Assembly: GCA_018648805.1 (NCBI GenBank)
Contig: JABGQM010000003.1
Coordinates: 88,498 to 152,497 of the forward strand
Length of the DNA: 64,000 nt
Source: Verrucomicrobiota bacterium
GTDB taxonomy: Bacteria > Verrucomicrobiota > Kiritimatiellia > UBA8416 > JABMPJ01
Direction: 5' to 3'
The translations under genes and the position numbers were made by a program. Position 1 is the first letter of the stretch. Every line of letters begins with the position of its first letter. A model generated the notes under the pieces. The model did no database searches, was not told the origin of the DNA, and saw nothing but the letters and a program-made list of their open reading frames with translations. Below, piece by piece: positions 41,466-49,585 of the stretch.

Positions 41466-43394
41466 ATGCCAATGAAACTATTTGTACCGGGCCGTATATG
41501 TCTTTTGGGCGAACACAGCGACTGGGCCGGCGGCTATCGTCGCATCAACGCCGATATTGAGTGTGGTCATACGATTATCACGGGCACCAACCAGGGGCTC
41601 TATGCCGAAGTCGAGCCGCATCCCACCAAGCTGATCCTGACCTCCACCCTTGAGGATGGCACGCGCATAGGGCCCTTCGAGGTCGAGATGGAGCGCGAGG
41701 CCCTCATGGAGGTGGCCGCACAGGGCGGTTTCTTCAGCTACGCCGCCGGGGTGGCCTACCAAGTCCTAACGCATTACCGCGTGCGGGGCCTCAAAATCGA
41801 CAACTACCTGACCGACCTTCCGATCAAGAAATGTCTCTCCTCGAGTGCGGCCGTCTCCGTGATGGTGGCGCGTGCCTTCAACCGCATCTACGACCTCAAA
41901 ATGACGATCCGGGGCGAGATGGAGTACGCCTACATGGGCGAGATTACGACCCCGTCACGCTGCGGGCGCATGGACCAGGGCTGTGCCTATGGCAACCGGC
42001 CGATCATGATGACGTTCGACGGTGAGCGTGTGGATGTACAGGAGCTGACGGTGCCGCGTGATATCTATTTCGTGATCGTGGATCTCTGCGCCGAGAAGGA
42101 TACCAAGGAGATTCTGAGCCAGCTCAACCACTGCTACCCCTTTGCCGATGGTGAGCTGCAGGCGGGGGTTCAGAAGGCACTCGGTCCGATCAACGCCGTT
42201 ACAATACGTGAAGCGTCGGAGGCCCTGCGCCAGGGGGATGCCGAGAAGCTGGGGGCGCTCATGACACGCGCCCAGGCCGAATTTGATGCGCATGTCGCGC
42301 CGGCCTGTCCCTCCGAGTTGACCGCGCCGATCCTGCACCAGGTGTTAAACCACGCGGCCGTGAAACCCTATATTTATGGGGGCAAGGGGGTCGGATCACA
42401 GGGCGACGGCACGGCCCAGTTTATTGCGAAGGATGAGGAGAGTCAGCGCAAGGTGGTCGAGATTATCGAACGTGACCTCAATAAGCCCTGCCTGAAGCTG
42501 ACGATCAAGTCGGGGCGCCGTGTGCGCAAGGCGGTGATTCCTGCCGCGGGTTTCGGGACACGCCTCTTCCCCGCATCCAAGGCGATCAAGAAAGAGCTCT
42601 TTCCCGTGATCGACAGCAAGGGCCGTATCAAGCCGGTCATCATGGCGATTGTCGAGGAGGCGGTCGATGCCGGGATCGAGGAAGTATGCATCCTGGTGCA
42701 GCGCGCCGACCTTGAGCTGTTCCAGGAGTTCTTCGGGACCCCGCCCCCCATCGAGAACTACAACAAGCTCTCGCGCGAGAGCAAGAAGCTCAATGACTAC
42801 GTCATGGAGCTGGGCCGGCGTATCACTTTTGTGCCGCAGGATGTACAGGAAGGCTTCGGCCACGCGGTCTGGTGTGCGCGCGAGTGGGTCGGCAATGAGC
42901 CGTTCCTGCTCCTGCTGGGGGATCACCTGTATGCCTCGGACGTCGAGGCGCCCTGCGCGCGTCAATTGCTGGATGTCTACGACAAGGTCGGCACCAGCGT
43001 GGTGGGTCTGAAGGTGACCCCGGGCAGTGAAGTGCAGAACTTTGGTTGTGTGACGGGCTCCTGGCTGGAACAGAATACGGTGCTGTCGATCAGCGAGTTT
43101 GCCGAGAAGCCCGACCTCGATTATGCGCGTGAACATCTGCAGACCGAGGGCACCGAGAAGGATAGCTTCTTCTCTGTCTTCGGCCAGTATGTCCTCAAGC
43201 CGACCATCTTTGAGTATCTCGACGAACACATTCAGCATAACATTCGTGAGCGGGGCGAGTTCCAGCTCACCTCCTGCCTCGACCGCCTGCGCCAGGAAGA
43301 TGGTTTTGCGGGCTATGTGGTCAAGGGACGTCGCTTCGATATCGGCCTGCCCGAGGCCTATCGGCAGACCGTGATTGATTTTAGGAATGCCTGA
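41466..43394 (+). CDS. GHMP sugar kinase fused to GalU-type nucleotidyltransferase
   Basis: 642 residues from ATG 41466 (GGGGAG upstream). Residues 1-~345 are a GHMP kinase: FVPGRICLLGEHSDWAGG, phosphate loop KKCLSSSAAVSVMVA, and third motif YGGKGVGSQGDGTAQF. Residues ~350-642 are a GalU-like UTP-sugar-1-phosphate uridylyltransferase: VIPAAGFGTRLFPASKAIKK, LLLLGDHLYAS, EFAEKPD and FDIGLPEAYRQTVIDF. One chain could phosphorylate a sugar at C1 and then activate it to a UDP-sugar, a salvage logic like that of the kinase-pyrophosphorylase FKP. The sugar is unknown; galactose, glucuronate or arabinose types are candidates. GmhB-like phosphatase upstream, GH78 downstream. Confidence 0.87.
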   Translation: MPMKLFVPGRICLLGEHSDWAGGYRRINADIECGHTIITGTNQGLYAEVEPHPTKLILTSTLEDGTRIGPFEVEMEREALMEVAAQGGFFSYAAGVAYQVLTHYRVRGLKIDNYLTDLPIKKCLSSSAAVSVMVARAFNRIYDLKMTIRGEMEYAYMGEITTPSRCGRMDQGCAYGNRPIMMTFDGERVDVQELTVPRDIYFVIVDLCAEKDTKEILSQLNHCYPFADGELQAGVQKALGPINAVTIREASEALRQGDAEKLGALMTRAQAEFDAHVAPACPSELTAPILHQVLNHAAVKPYIYGGKGVGSQGDGTAQFIAKDEESQRKVVEIIERDLNKPCLKLTIKSGRRVRKAVIPAAGFGTRLFPASKAIKKELFPVIDSKGRIKPVIMAIVEEAVDAGIEEVCILVQRADLELFQEFFGTPPPIENYNKLSRESKKLNDYVMELGRRITFVPQDVQEGFGHAVWCAREWVGNEPFLLLLGDHLYASDVEAPCARQLLDVYDKVGTSVVGLKVTPGSEVQNFGCVTGSWLEQNTVLSISEFAEKPDLDYAREHLQTEGTEKDSFFSVFGQYVLKPTIFEYLDEHIQHNIRERGEFQLTSCLDRLRQEDGFAGYVVKGRRFDIGLPEAYRQTVIDFRNA

Positions 43395-43428
43395 GAATGA
43401 ATCGCGGGGTATCGCGAAGGACGGGGCT

Positions 43429-46017
43429 ATGACCGTATCGGTCGTGATGAAAGCAGACAGAACAACAGACGAGACGTGGCGGATTGCGGACGAGGGTGGG
43501 GCGCGTTGGATCTTTCCCACGCGACCGGATGATGCGGTCAACCAGGTGGTGGACTTCCTGCATGACTTCACCTGCGACACCCCCGCGATAGGCGGGGAGA
43601 TTCTGATCAGCGCCGACACCGACTTTGTCGTGTGGCTGAACGGTCACCTCATTGGCCATGGTCAATACTGCAACTACCCCGACCGCAAGACCTACGAGCG
43701 GTTGCCGCTGGGGGACGCCCTGCGGGAAGGCCGCAACACGCTTGCCGTGACAGTCTTCTACAACGGTCGCACCAGCAGCGTCTACGAGCGCGGTGATGCG
43801 GGGCTGCTCTTTGAACTGCACGCCAATGGCCTACTCGCCGCAAGCGGCACCACCACACGCTGCCGTCCCAATGCCTCCTACCACTCCGGTCCGATTGCCA
43901 TTGTCTCGGGCCAGCTCGCCTATACCTTCGGCTACGATGCCCGCGGTGAGGATGCCTTCCACGGCGACGGCTATATACCGAGGGATGACTGGGACACCAT
44001 CAGTGAGTCCGAGGCCACGTTACCCGCTGATCGGGCAGTCCTGAAGCCCCGCCCGGTCGCGCGCCTGGTCTATGCCGGCTACACGCCCTGCCGCATCGCC
44101 GCCGCCGGATGCTTCCGTCGCGATATCGCCACAATCGAAGCTGAGCATGATGCCACTGTCATTGCCGAGACCGCAGCGGGGGTGGTGCTGGCCTCTCACG
44201 CTCCGGGATCTGCTGAAGATCCCTGTAGCCCGCGCTCGCCGAGCGCGAGGCCCGCACTGTGCAGGGACGCTGGCGAGCTCGGCCTCGCGCTCGGCGAGCG
44301 CGGGCTACATGGGAGGGAGACAAAGACTGTCAGCCCCGCGTGGCAGATGCAGCACGACCTCCTCACAGAGGGCTCCGCCCTGGAGATCACGGGCGTGGCG
44401 ACCGGCACCGCACTGGATGACCTGCCGGATGGTCTGCGCGTCTCGGTGGCCGATCTCGGCGACAACGACGGCGTTTACCTGCTGTTCGATATGGGACGCG
44501 AAGAGGTCGGGTATCTGGAGTTGGAGATCGAGGCTGCCGCCGGGACCATGCTCGACATGGGGTACGGCGAGCATCTGGACGATGGACGGGTGCGGAGCTT
44601 TGTGGGCGGACGTAGCTTCGGGGCGCGCTATATCTGCCGCGAGGGACGACAGCAGTTCACGCATCATTTTCTGCGCTGGGCAGGGCGCTACCTGCAGATC
44701 CACGTGCACGCCGCTGCGTTTACACTCCACCGCTTGACCCTGCAGCGGCGCGACTACCCGGTTGAGGTCCGCGGTCGACTGACGACCGGCTCTCCGCTGC
44801 ACGACCGTCTGCTCGAGGTCGGGACCCGTACGCTGCATCTCTGCATGCATGAGCACTATGAAGATACCCCCTGGCGCGAACAGGCCCTCTACGCCAACGA
44901 TGCCCGCACCCAGGCGCTGTGCGGCTACTACGCCTTCGGTGAGACCGCCATGCCGGCCGCCAGCTTCCGGCTGCTGGGCGAGGGACTGCGCGAGGATGGG
45001 TTCCTGATGTTGACCGCCCCGGCCCGACCGGGCGTCACGATCCCCTCCTTCACGTTTGCCTGGATGCTGGCCGTGCGCGATCACTATCTCTATAGCGGCG
45101 ACGACACGCTCGCCCGCGCCTTCCTGCCGCAAATCCTCTCGATGCTGCGCGCCTTTCTGGCCGAACGCAGGGACGGCCTGCTGCCCCTGCGACAGGTCAA
45201 GGGCATCTGGCATTTCTACGACTGGTCGGCCGGCATGTCGGGCTACACGGATGACGATTTTGCACAGGGCCTTGACGTAGACGCGCCGCTCAACTGCTTC
45301 CTCATTCTCGCCCTTCATGCCGCGCAGCAGATGCTCGCGTGGTGCGGTGAGGCGGGCGGCGACGACCTGACCGCTGCCATTGCCGAACTGCGGCACGGCG
45401 TGGCGGAACGCTTCTGGGATCCCGCGGAGGGGGTCTTCCGCACGCATGCGCAGGCCCAAACGCTAACCGAGTTGACCCAGGCGCTGGCGGTGCTGGCGGG
45501 TGTGGGCGAACCCGAGATGCGCGAGCGTGCGCTGGATCGAATGGCGCGCAAGGATTCCGGTCTGGCCGGACCCGGCCTCAGCCAGTCGTTCTACACCTTC
45601 GAGGCGCTTATGACGGATAAGGATCGCTATGGGGCCGGCGTCCTCGCAGGGATTGAGGCGACGTGGGGTGCCATGCTCGATGCGGGTGCGACCACGTTCT
45701 GGGAGACGATCAAGGGCGGCAGTGACTTCAGTAATGCCGGCAGCCTCTGCCACGGCTGGTCAGCGGTGCCGGTGTATGTCCTCTATCACGACCTGCTGGG
45801 CATTCGCCCGCTTGAGCCCGGCTTCCGCACATTTACGGTTGAGCCGATGACGAATGTGGCTGACACTTGCACCGGTCGCGTACCCGTGCCGGGTGGTGAG
45901 ATTGTGGTACAGTGGGAAACGATTGACGGAGAAATGAAGCTGACGGTTGATGGTCCGGTCGGGATGCGGAAGGTGATTCCTGAATCCCGGAAGGGCATGG
46001 ATAAGAGTGATCTGTAG
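43429..46017 (+). CDS. GH78-like alpha-L-rhamnosidase
   Basis: 862 residues from ATG 43429 (AAGGA 7 bases upstream). N-terminal beta domains (DFVVWLNGHLIGHGQYCNYP, LAVTVFYNGRTSSVYERGD) are followed by an (alpha/alpha)6-like catalytic region with YEDTPWREQALYANDARTQA, FTFAWMLAVRDHYLYSGDD, FYDWSAGMSG and SLCHGWSAVPVYVLYHDLLG, the usual GH78 pattern; the acids in EDTPWREQ are likely catalytic. No signal peptide is seen. Residues ~266-294 are encoded by an in-frame REPIN (SPRSPSARP...LALGERGLHG) placed between beta domains, unlike the rest of the protein. The stop codon TAG is itself the TAG of a second REPIN. Confidence 0.83.
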   Translation: MTVSVVMKADRTTDETWRIADEGGARWIFPTRPDDAVNQVVDFLHDFTCDTPAIGGEILISADTDFVVWLNGHLIGHGQYCNYPDRKTYERLPLGDALREGRNTLAVTVFYNGRTSSVYERGDAGLLFELHANGLLAASGTTTRCRPNASYHSGPIAIVSGQLAYTFGYDARGEDAFHGDGYIPRDDWDTISESEATLPADRAVLKPRPVARLVYAGYTPCRIAAAGCFRRDIATIEAEHDATVIAETAAGVVLASHAPGSAEDPCSPRSPSARPALCRDAGELGLALGERGLHGRETKTVSPAWQMQHDLLTEGSALEITGVATGTALDDLPDGLRVSVADLGDNDGVYLLFDMGREEVGYLELEIEAAAGTMLDMGYGEHLDDGRVRSFVGGRSFGARYICREGRQQFTHHFLRWAGRYLQIHVHAAAFTLHRLTLQRRDYPVEVRGRLTTGSPLHDRLLEVGTRTLHLCMHEHYEDTPWREQALYANDARTQALCGYYAFGETAMPAASFRLLGEGLREDGFLMLTAPARPGVTIPSFTFAWMLAVRDHYLYSGDDTLARAFLPQILSMLRAFLAERRDGLLPLRQVKGIWHFYDWSAGMSGYTDDDFAQGLDVDAPLNCFLILALHAAQQMLAWCGEAGGDDLTAAIAELRHGVAERFWDPAEGVFRTHAQAQTLTELTQALAVLAGVGEPEMRERALDRMARKDSGLAGPGLSQSFYTFEALMTDKDRYGAGVLAGIEATWGAMLDAGATTFWETIKGGSDFSNAGSLCHGWSAVPVYVLYHDLLGIRPLEPGFRTFTVEPMTNVADTCTGRVPVPGGEIVVQWETIDGEMKLTVDGPVGMRKVIPESRKGMDKSDL
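44224..44309. repeat. REPIN-like palindromic pair inside the GH78 gene
   Basis: Two 29-bp arms (44224-44252 starting TGTAGCCCGCGCTCG, and 44281-44309 ending GCGGGCTACA) are exact reverse complements separated by 28 bases. Each arm is itself a hairpin (CGCGCTCG-CCGAGCGCG). The reading frame stays open through both arms. Confidence 0.88.
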
Positions 46018-46099
46018 CCCGCTCTCGCCGAGAGCGAGGCCCTTCAGATGAGTGGGGCGGGTGCAGCTCTGGCCTCGCGCTCGGCGAGCGCGGGCTACA
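46013..46099. repeat. REPIN-like pair spanning the GH78 stop codon
   Basis: The left arm (46013-46041, TGTAGCCCGCTCTCGCC...) has a stem CGCTCTCG/CGAGAGCG; the right arm (46071-46099) has the CGCGCTCGG type. Its TAG at 46015-46017 is the GH78 stop. It fills the gap to the UroD-like gene. Confidence 0.85.
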
Positions 46100-46138
46100 T
46101 GGAACAGGGGCGAGAATCGCCTCGGGAGAAACACAACA

Positions 46139-47233
46139 ATGGCTAAGACACTGGTAACCGGTCGCGAGAGTATGACGTCGAAGCAGCGCGTGCAGGCGTT
46201 CTTTCGGAACGAGGAAACGGATCGCGTCCCGATCGATATGGCGTGGAATCCGCTGATCCGCAAGCGGGTCATGGAGCACTTCGACGCCAAAACCGATGAT
46301 GAATTGAGGGCGGCGCTGGGGATCGACTTCATGGGGATCGGTGGGCAGTACAAGGGCCCCGATCTTTTCGAGAAGATCCCTGAGCGGCAAGTGCATCCTT
46401 ACTACGGCTGGCATTTGCGCTGGGTCGAGCACGGCGAGGGTGGCTACTGGGACTATTGCGATTTTCCGCTCGAGCATGCCACGGTCGATGAGGTGGCTGC
46501 CTGGCCATTTCCGGATCCGGATGACTTCGACTACTCACATATCGAGGCGCGACTGGACACCTATCCCGACACGGGGTTTCATGCCGGCAGTGCGGGGTGT
46601 GCCTGCATCATGAATACGACCGGCTTCCTTCGCAGCATGGAGCAGATGTTCGTGGACCTGGTGACCGATGATGAGGCGGGGTTGCTGTTGATCGACAGGC
46701 TAATGGCCCAGCAACTGACCGACACCGAGCGCGTCCTGGAGGCGGGCAAGGGCAAGATCGACTTCCTGTGGATGGGTGAGGACCTGGGAACGCAGATCGC
46801 TCCCCTGATAGGTATGGAGACCTTCCGCAAGCATATCCGTCCGCGCCAACAACCGTTCTTCGACTTGGCCAAGCGCTTTGGAATTCCGACGCTGTTCCAC
46901 ACCTGCGGGTCCAGCAGTTGGGCCTACGAGGATTACATCGAGATGGGACTGACCGGGGTGGATACGCTTCAGCCGGAAGCGACGAACATGGATCCCGCCT
47001 GCCTGAAAGAGACCTTTGGCGGACGACTGGTCTTTCATGGCTGCATCTCCTCCACCGGTGCGCTCAGTTTCGGCACGCCCGACGAGGTCGAGGCGGATTG
47101 CCGCAAGACACTGGAGATCATGATGCCCGGCGGCGGCTACGCCTTCAGTCCCACGCACAGCCTTCAGGACAACACGCCGACAGAAAACGTTATTCGGATG
47201 TATGAGACTGTGCATCAGCATGGATGGTATTGA
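46139..47233 (+). CDS. Uroporphyrinogen-decarboxylase-like methyltransferase
   Basis: 364 residues from ATG 46139 (GGGAG 10 bases upstream). The fold family is UroD/MtaA: ESMTSKQRVQAFFRNEETDR, FVDLVTDDEAGLLLID, FLWMGEDLGTQIAPLIG, LFHTCGSSSWAYEDYIEMG and FSPTHSLQDNTPTENVIRMY. The HTCG segment fits a zinc-binding site as in MtaA/MtbA methyltransferases. It lacks the N-terminal substrate motif that I would expect of HemE, and it sits among glycan genes rather than tetrapyrrole genes, so a corrinoid-linked methyl or demethylase role is more likely than heme synthesis. Substrate unknown. Confidence 0.85.
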   Translation: MAKTLVTGRESMTSKQRVQAFFRNEETDRVPIDMAWNPLIRKRVMEHFDAKTDDELRAALGIDFMGIGGQYKGPDLFEKIPERQVHPYYGWHLRWVEHGEGGYWDYCDFPLEHATVDEVAAWPFPDPDDFDYSHIEARLDTYPDTGFHAGSAGCACIMNTTGFLRSMEQMFVDLVTDDEAGLLLIDRLMAQQLTDTERVLEAGKGKIDFLWMGEDLGTQIAPLIGMETFRKHIRPRQQPFFDLAKRFGIPTLFHTCGSSSWAYEDYIEMGLTGVDTLQPEATNMDPACLKETFGGRLVFHGCISSTGALSFGTPDEVEADCRKTLEIMMPGGGYAFSPTHSLQDNTPTENVIRMYETVHQHGWY

Positions 47234-47254
47234 GGGTGGGGGGAGTAGATCAAT

Positions 47255-47546
47255 AGCGTTGAAGTATTGACGCCTGAAGAGCGACCCCTGCCGGCTTGTC
47301 CGGCAGGTGAGAGAGCTTAGCAGCCAACTGCAACGCCCAAACAATAGACCCCCGCCAGCTCGTCTGGCGGGTGAATGAGCTTGCAAGCGCTGGACGGGAA
47401 ACGGAATGCGAGGAAGCTTCTTCACCTGCCACGCAAGGTGGCAGGGGCCGGTGTGGTGTGTGGTCATGGGCTGGCAATGAAAGCTAGGGTTCCTGCCAGG
47501 CGAGCTGGCAGGGGCCCAAACGCCCAGGCTTCAACACTTGAACGGT
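47255..47546. mobile_element. MITE-like element 2 (292 bp, inverted ends)
   Basis: The ends are AGCGTTGAAGTATTGACGCC and, in reverse complement, ACCGTTCAAGTGTTGAAGCC (18 of 22 match over the full end). Four internal hairpins follow the same plan as element 1: about 47288-47306, 47351-47371, 47425-47446 and 47493-47511, each a CCTGCC/GGCAGG or CCCGCCA/TGGCGGG type. No gene inside. It fills most of the gap 47234-47595. Confidence 0.7.
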
Positions 47547-47595
47547 ACAAACTGCTTAGGCACGGACGAAAAGAACAACAGAGAGAAAACCGACC

Positions 47596-49467
47596 ATGAA
47601 AATCACACACGGCTTGATGACAGGACAGGTATTGCAGCGCAGTGCAGAGGGCAGGGGAGCTGCTAACATTGTGGGGCGCTGCGTGGCTTCGGGCACCGTG
47701 GAGCTGCGCGTGCGCAAGGCCGCCAAGGTGGTGCGCGGGCATGATTGGGCGGTCGTGGGTGCTGCCAGCAGGAAGCAGTTCTCTGCATCGCTCACCGCCC
47801 TCCGCACGGGCGGACCCTACAGCGTCGAGCTGCGCATCAAGGCGGGCCGCAAGGTGGCTGACCGTCTCGCGATAGAAGAGGTCTTTGTCGGCGATGTCTG
47901 GATGCTGGCGGGGCAATCCAACATGGAAGGCATCGGCAACCTGGTGCATGCGCCCAAGCCGCATCCGCAGGTGCGCGCCTTCTTCATGCGCGATGAGTGG
48001 GGCATGGCGGAGGAGAAGTTGCACTACCTGTGCGAGGCGGTGGACAAGGTCCACAACGAGTATGGCAATGAGCCGGGCCGTCCGCCGAAGGCGGAGCTGG
48101 AGAAGGGGCGCGCCAACCTGGTCAAGGGCACTTCACCGGGACTGGCGTTTGGAATTGAAATGCAGCGTCGCACCAAGGTGCCGCAGGGGGTGATCCCCTG
48201 TGCCCACGGTGGCACCAGTATGGCGCAGTGGTCGCCGGAGCTGCGCGACCAGGGCGGGGCGTCGCTCTACGGTGCCATGATGCGCCGTTACGAGAAGCTG
48301 GGGCAGCCGATTGCCGGCATACTATGGTACCAGGGCGAGAGCGATGCCAACCGGGATGCGGCGGCGGTCTATACCGACAAGATGGTTGAGCTGGTAGGCG
48401 CCACGCGGCGCGACATGGAACTGTCCAAGCTGCCGTGGGTGATCGTCCAGTTGGGATGCCATGCCGCGCGGGAGGACGAGGCGTCGTGGAACAGTATCCA
48501 GGAACAGCAGCGACTGCTGCCGGAAGTCGTCAAACATCTCGACGTGGCACCCGCCATCGATCTGGAGTTGGATGACGGCATCCACATTGCCGGCAAAGCA
48601 CAGCAGGTGCTGGGTCGTCGCCTGGCGCGCCTGGCCGACCGGCTCGTCAACAAGTCCCCGGGCGTAAAGCCGGGGATCAAGCTGAAGCGAGTCGAGATCG
48701 TGCCGACGCCGCACTCCAACGTGGGGGCGCTCTGTTCCTCGGTTCAGATCACCTATGCCAATGTGGCCGGGAAACTGGACGGCGGCCGGCGTCCTGCCGG
48801 ATTTGCATTGATCGACCAGACCGGGGCCGACATCTACGGTATCTATAAGACGACGCTACATGGGAATCGTGTGCTGTTACACACCAACATGCCTCCTTTC
48901 CAGCTGGCGATGCTGTCGGTCAGTTATGGACATGGGCGTTATCCGGTCTGCACCGTTACCGACCGCGAGGGCATGAGCATTCCCGGAATGCAGGCGGTGG
49001 CGATCAAGTCTGATCACATGCCGCTATGCGCCAAATGGCAGACGACGCTGCTGTCCGGAGTCTCGACGCTGTCAAAAGCAAGTCTCGCGTGCATTGATGC
49101 CGCCACGGGCTGGCGCAAGGCACCGCCCCGCGCCGGGTTCGGGGTACTGCCAAAGAGGCCCACGGAGGATACAACGGGGGTTTACGCGATGCGGACCACG
49201 GTCAAGGCCAGCGAGGCCGTGGAGGCACTGGTGGTGTTAGGCGCCAACGCGCCGTTCAAGATGTGGATCGACGGGAAGCTTGTATTGACCGACCCCGACT
49301 GCACGGTGCCGATCCAGCCCGGGGAGTACCAGGCGTCGGTGAAACTGAAGCGCGGCGCGAACAACCTGTGCGTGGCATTCGCCATTCCTGGTCCGGGGGA
49401 GCATCTGGGGATCTGCATGCAGATCGGTACGCCCGCCATGCGGCGTGAGGAGCGGGTCTCGTGTTGA
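47596..49467 (+). CDS. SGNH/SASA-type carbohydrate esterase
   Basis: 623 residues. A beta-rich N-terminal region is followed by an SGNH hydrolase: GDVWMLAGQSNMEGIG holds the nucleophile S108, PCAHGGTSMAQWSPE the Gly block, LWYQGESDANRD the Asn block, and LDDGIHIAGKAQQVLGRRLA the Asp-His pair. This is the sialate O-acetylesterase/SASA family, which removes acetyl groups from sugars. The C-terminal ~270 residues (VEIVPTPHSNVGALCSSVQI, LVVLGANAPFKMWIDGKLVL) look like carbohydrate-binding beta domains. No signal peptide is obvious. Weak ribosome site (GAGAGAAAA). Fits the surrounding glycan-degradation set. Confidence 0.87.
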   Translation: MKITHGLMTGQVLQRSAEGRGAANIVGRCVASGTVELRVRKAAKVVRGHDWAVVGAASRKQFSASLTALRTGGPYSVELRIKAGRKVADRLAIEEVFVGDVWMLAGQSNMEGIGNLVHAPKPHPQVRAFFMRDEWGMAEEKLHYLCEAVDKVHNEYGNEPGRPPKAELEKGRANLVKGTSPGLAFGIEMQRRTKVPQGVIPCAHGGTSMAQWSPELRDQGGASLYGAMMRRYEKLGQPIAGILWYQGESDANRDAAAVYTDKMVELVGATRRDMELSKLPWVIVQLGCHAAREDEASWNSIQEQQRLLPEVVKHLDVAPAIDLELDDGIHIAGKAQQVLGRRLARLADRLVNKSPGVKPGIKLKRVEIVPTPHSNVGALCSSVQITYANVAGKLDGGRRPAGFALIDQTGADIYGIYKTTLHGNRVLLHTNMPPFQLAMLSVSYGHGRYPVCTVTDREGMSIPGMQAVAIKSDHMPLCAKWQTTLLSGVSTLSKASLACIDAATGWRKAPPRAGFGVLPKRPTEDTTGVYAMRTTVKASEAVEALVVLGANAPFKMWIDGKLVLTDPDCTVPIQPGEYQASVKLKRGANNLCVAFAIPGPGEHLGICMQIGTPAMRREERVSC

Positions 49468-49490
49468 CGATACGCATCTTCGGCTGTTCT

Positions 49491-49562
49491 GCCTCGCGCT
49501 TGGCAAGCGCGGGCTACAGGGCCGCGGATTCTTTGTAGCCCGCTTTCGCCGAAAGCGAGGCC
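49491..49562. repeat. REPIN-like pair (convergent intergenic)
   Basis: First arm 49491-49518 (GCCTCGCGCTTGGCAAGCGC...), second arm 49534-49562 (TGTAGCCCGCTTTCGCCGAAA...). The stems differ from the others yet remain paired (CGCTT/AAGCG and CGCTTTCG/CGAAAGCG). Orientation is opposite to the pair at 44224. Confidence 0.85.
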
Positions 49563-49585
49563 GTCCCTGACGCGCAGGGAAGAGG

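Noticed and set aside
44305..45459. Long minus-strand frame opposite the GH78 gene
   Set aside because: The GH78 motifs are on the plus strand; the opposite frame is a GC-bias shadow.
46139..47233. HemE (uroporphyrinogen decarboxylase) completing a classic heme pathway
   Set aside because: It has an HTCG zinc-type site, lies far from the tetrapyrrole genes, and the window encodes the Ahb route that does not need HemE.
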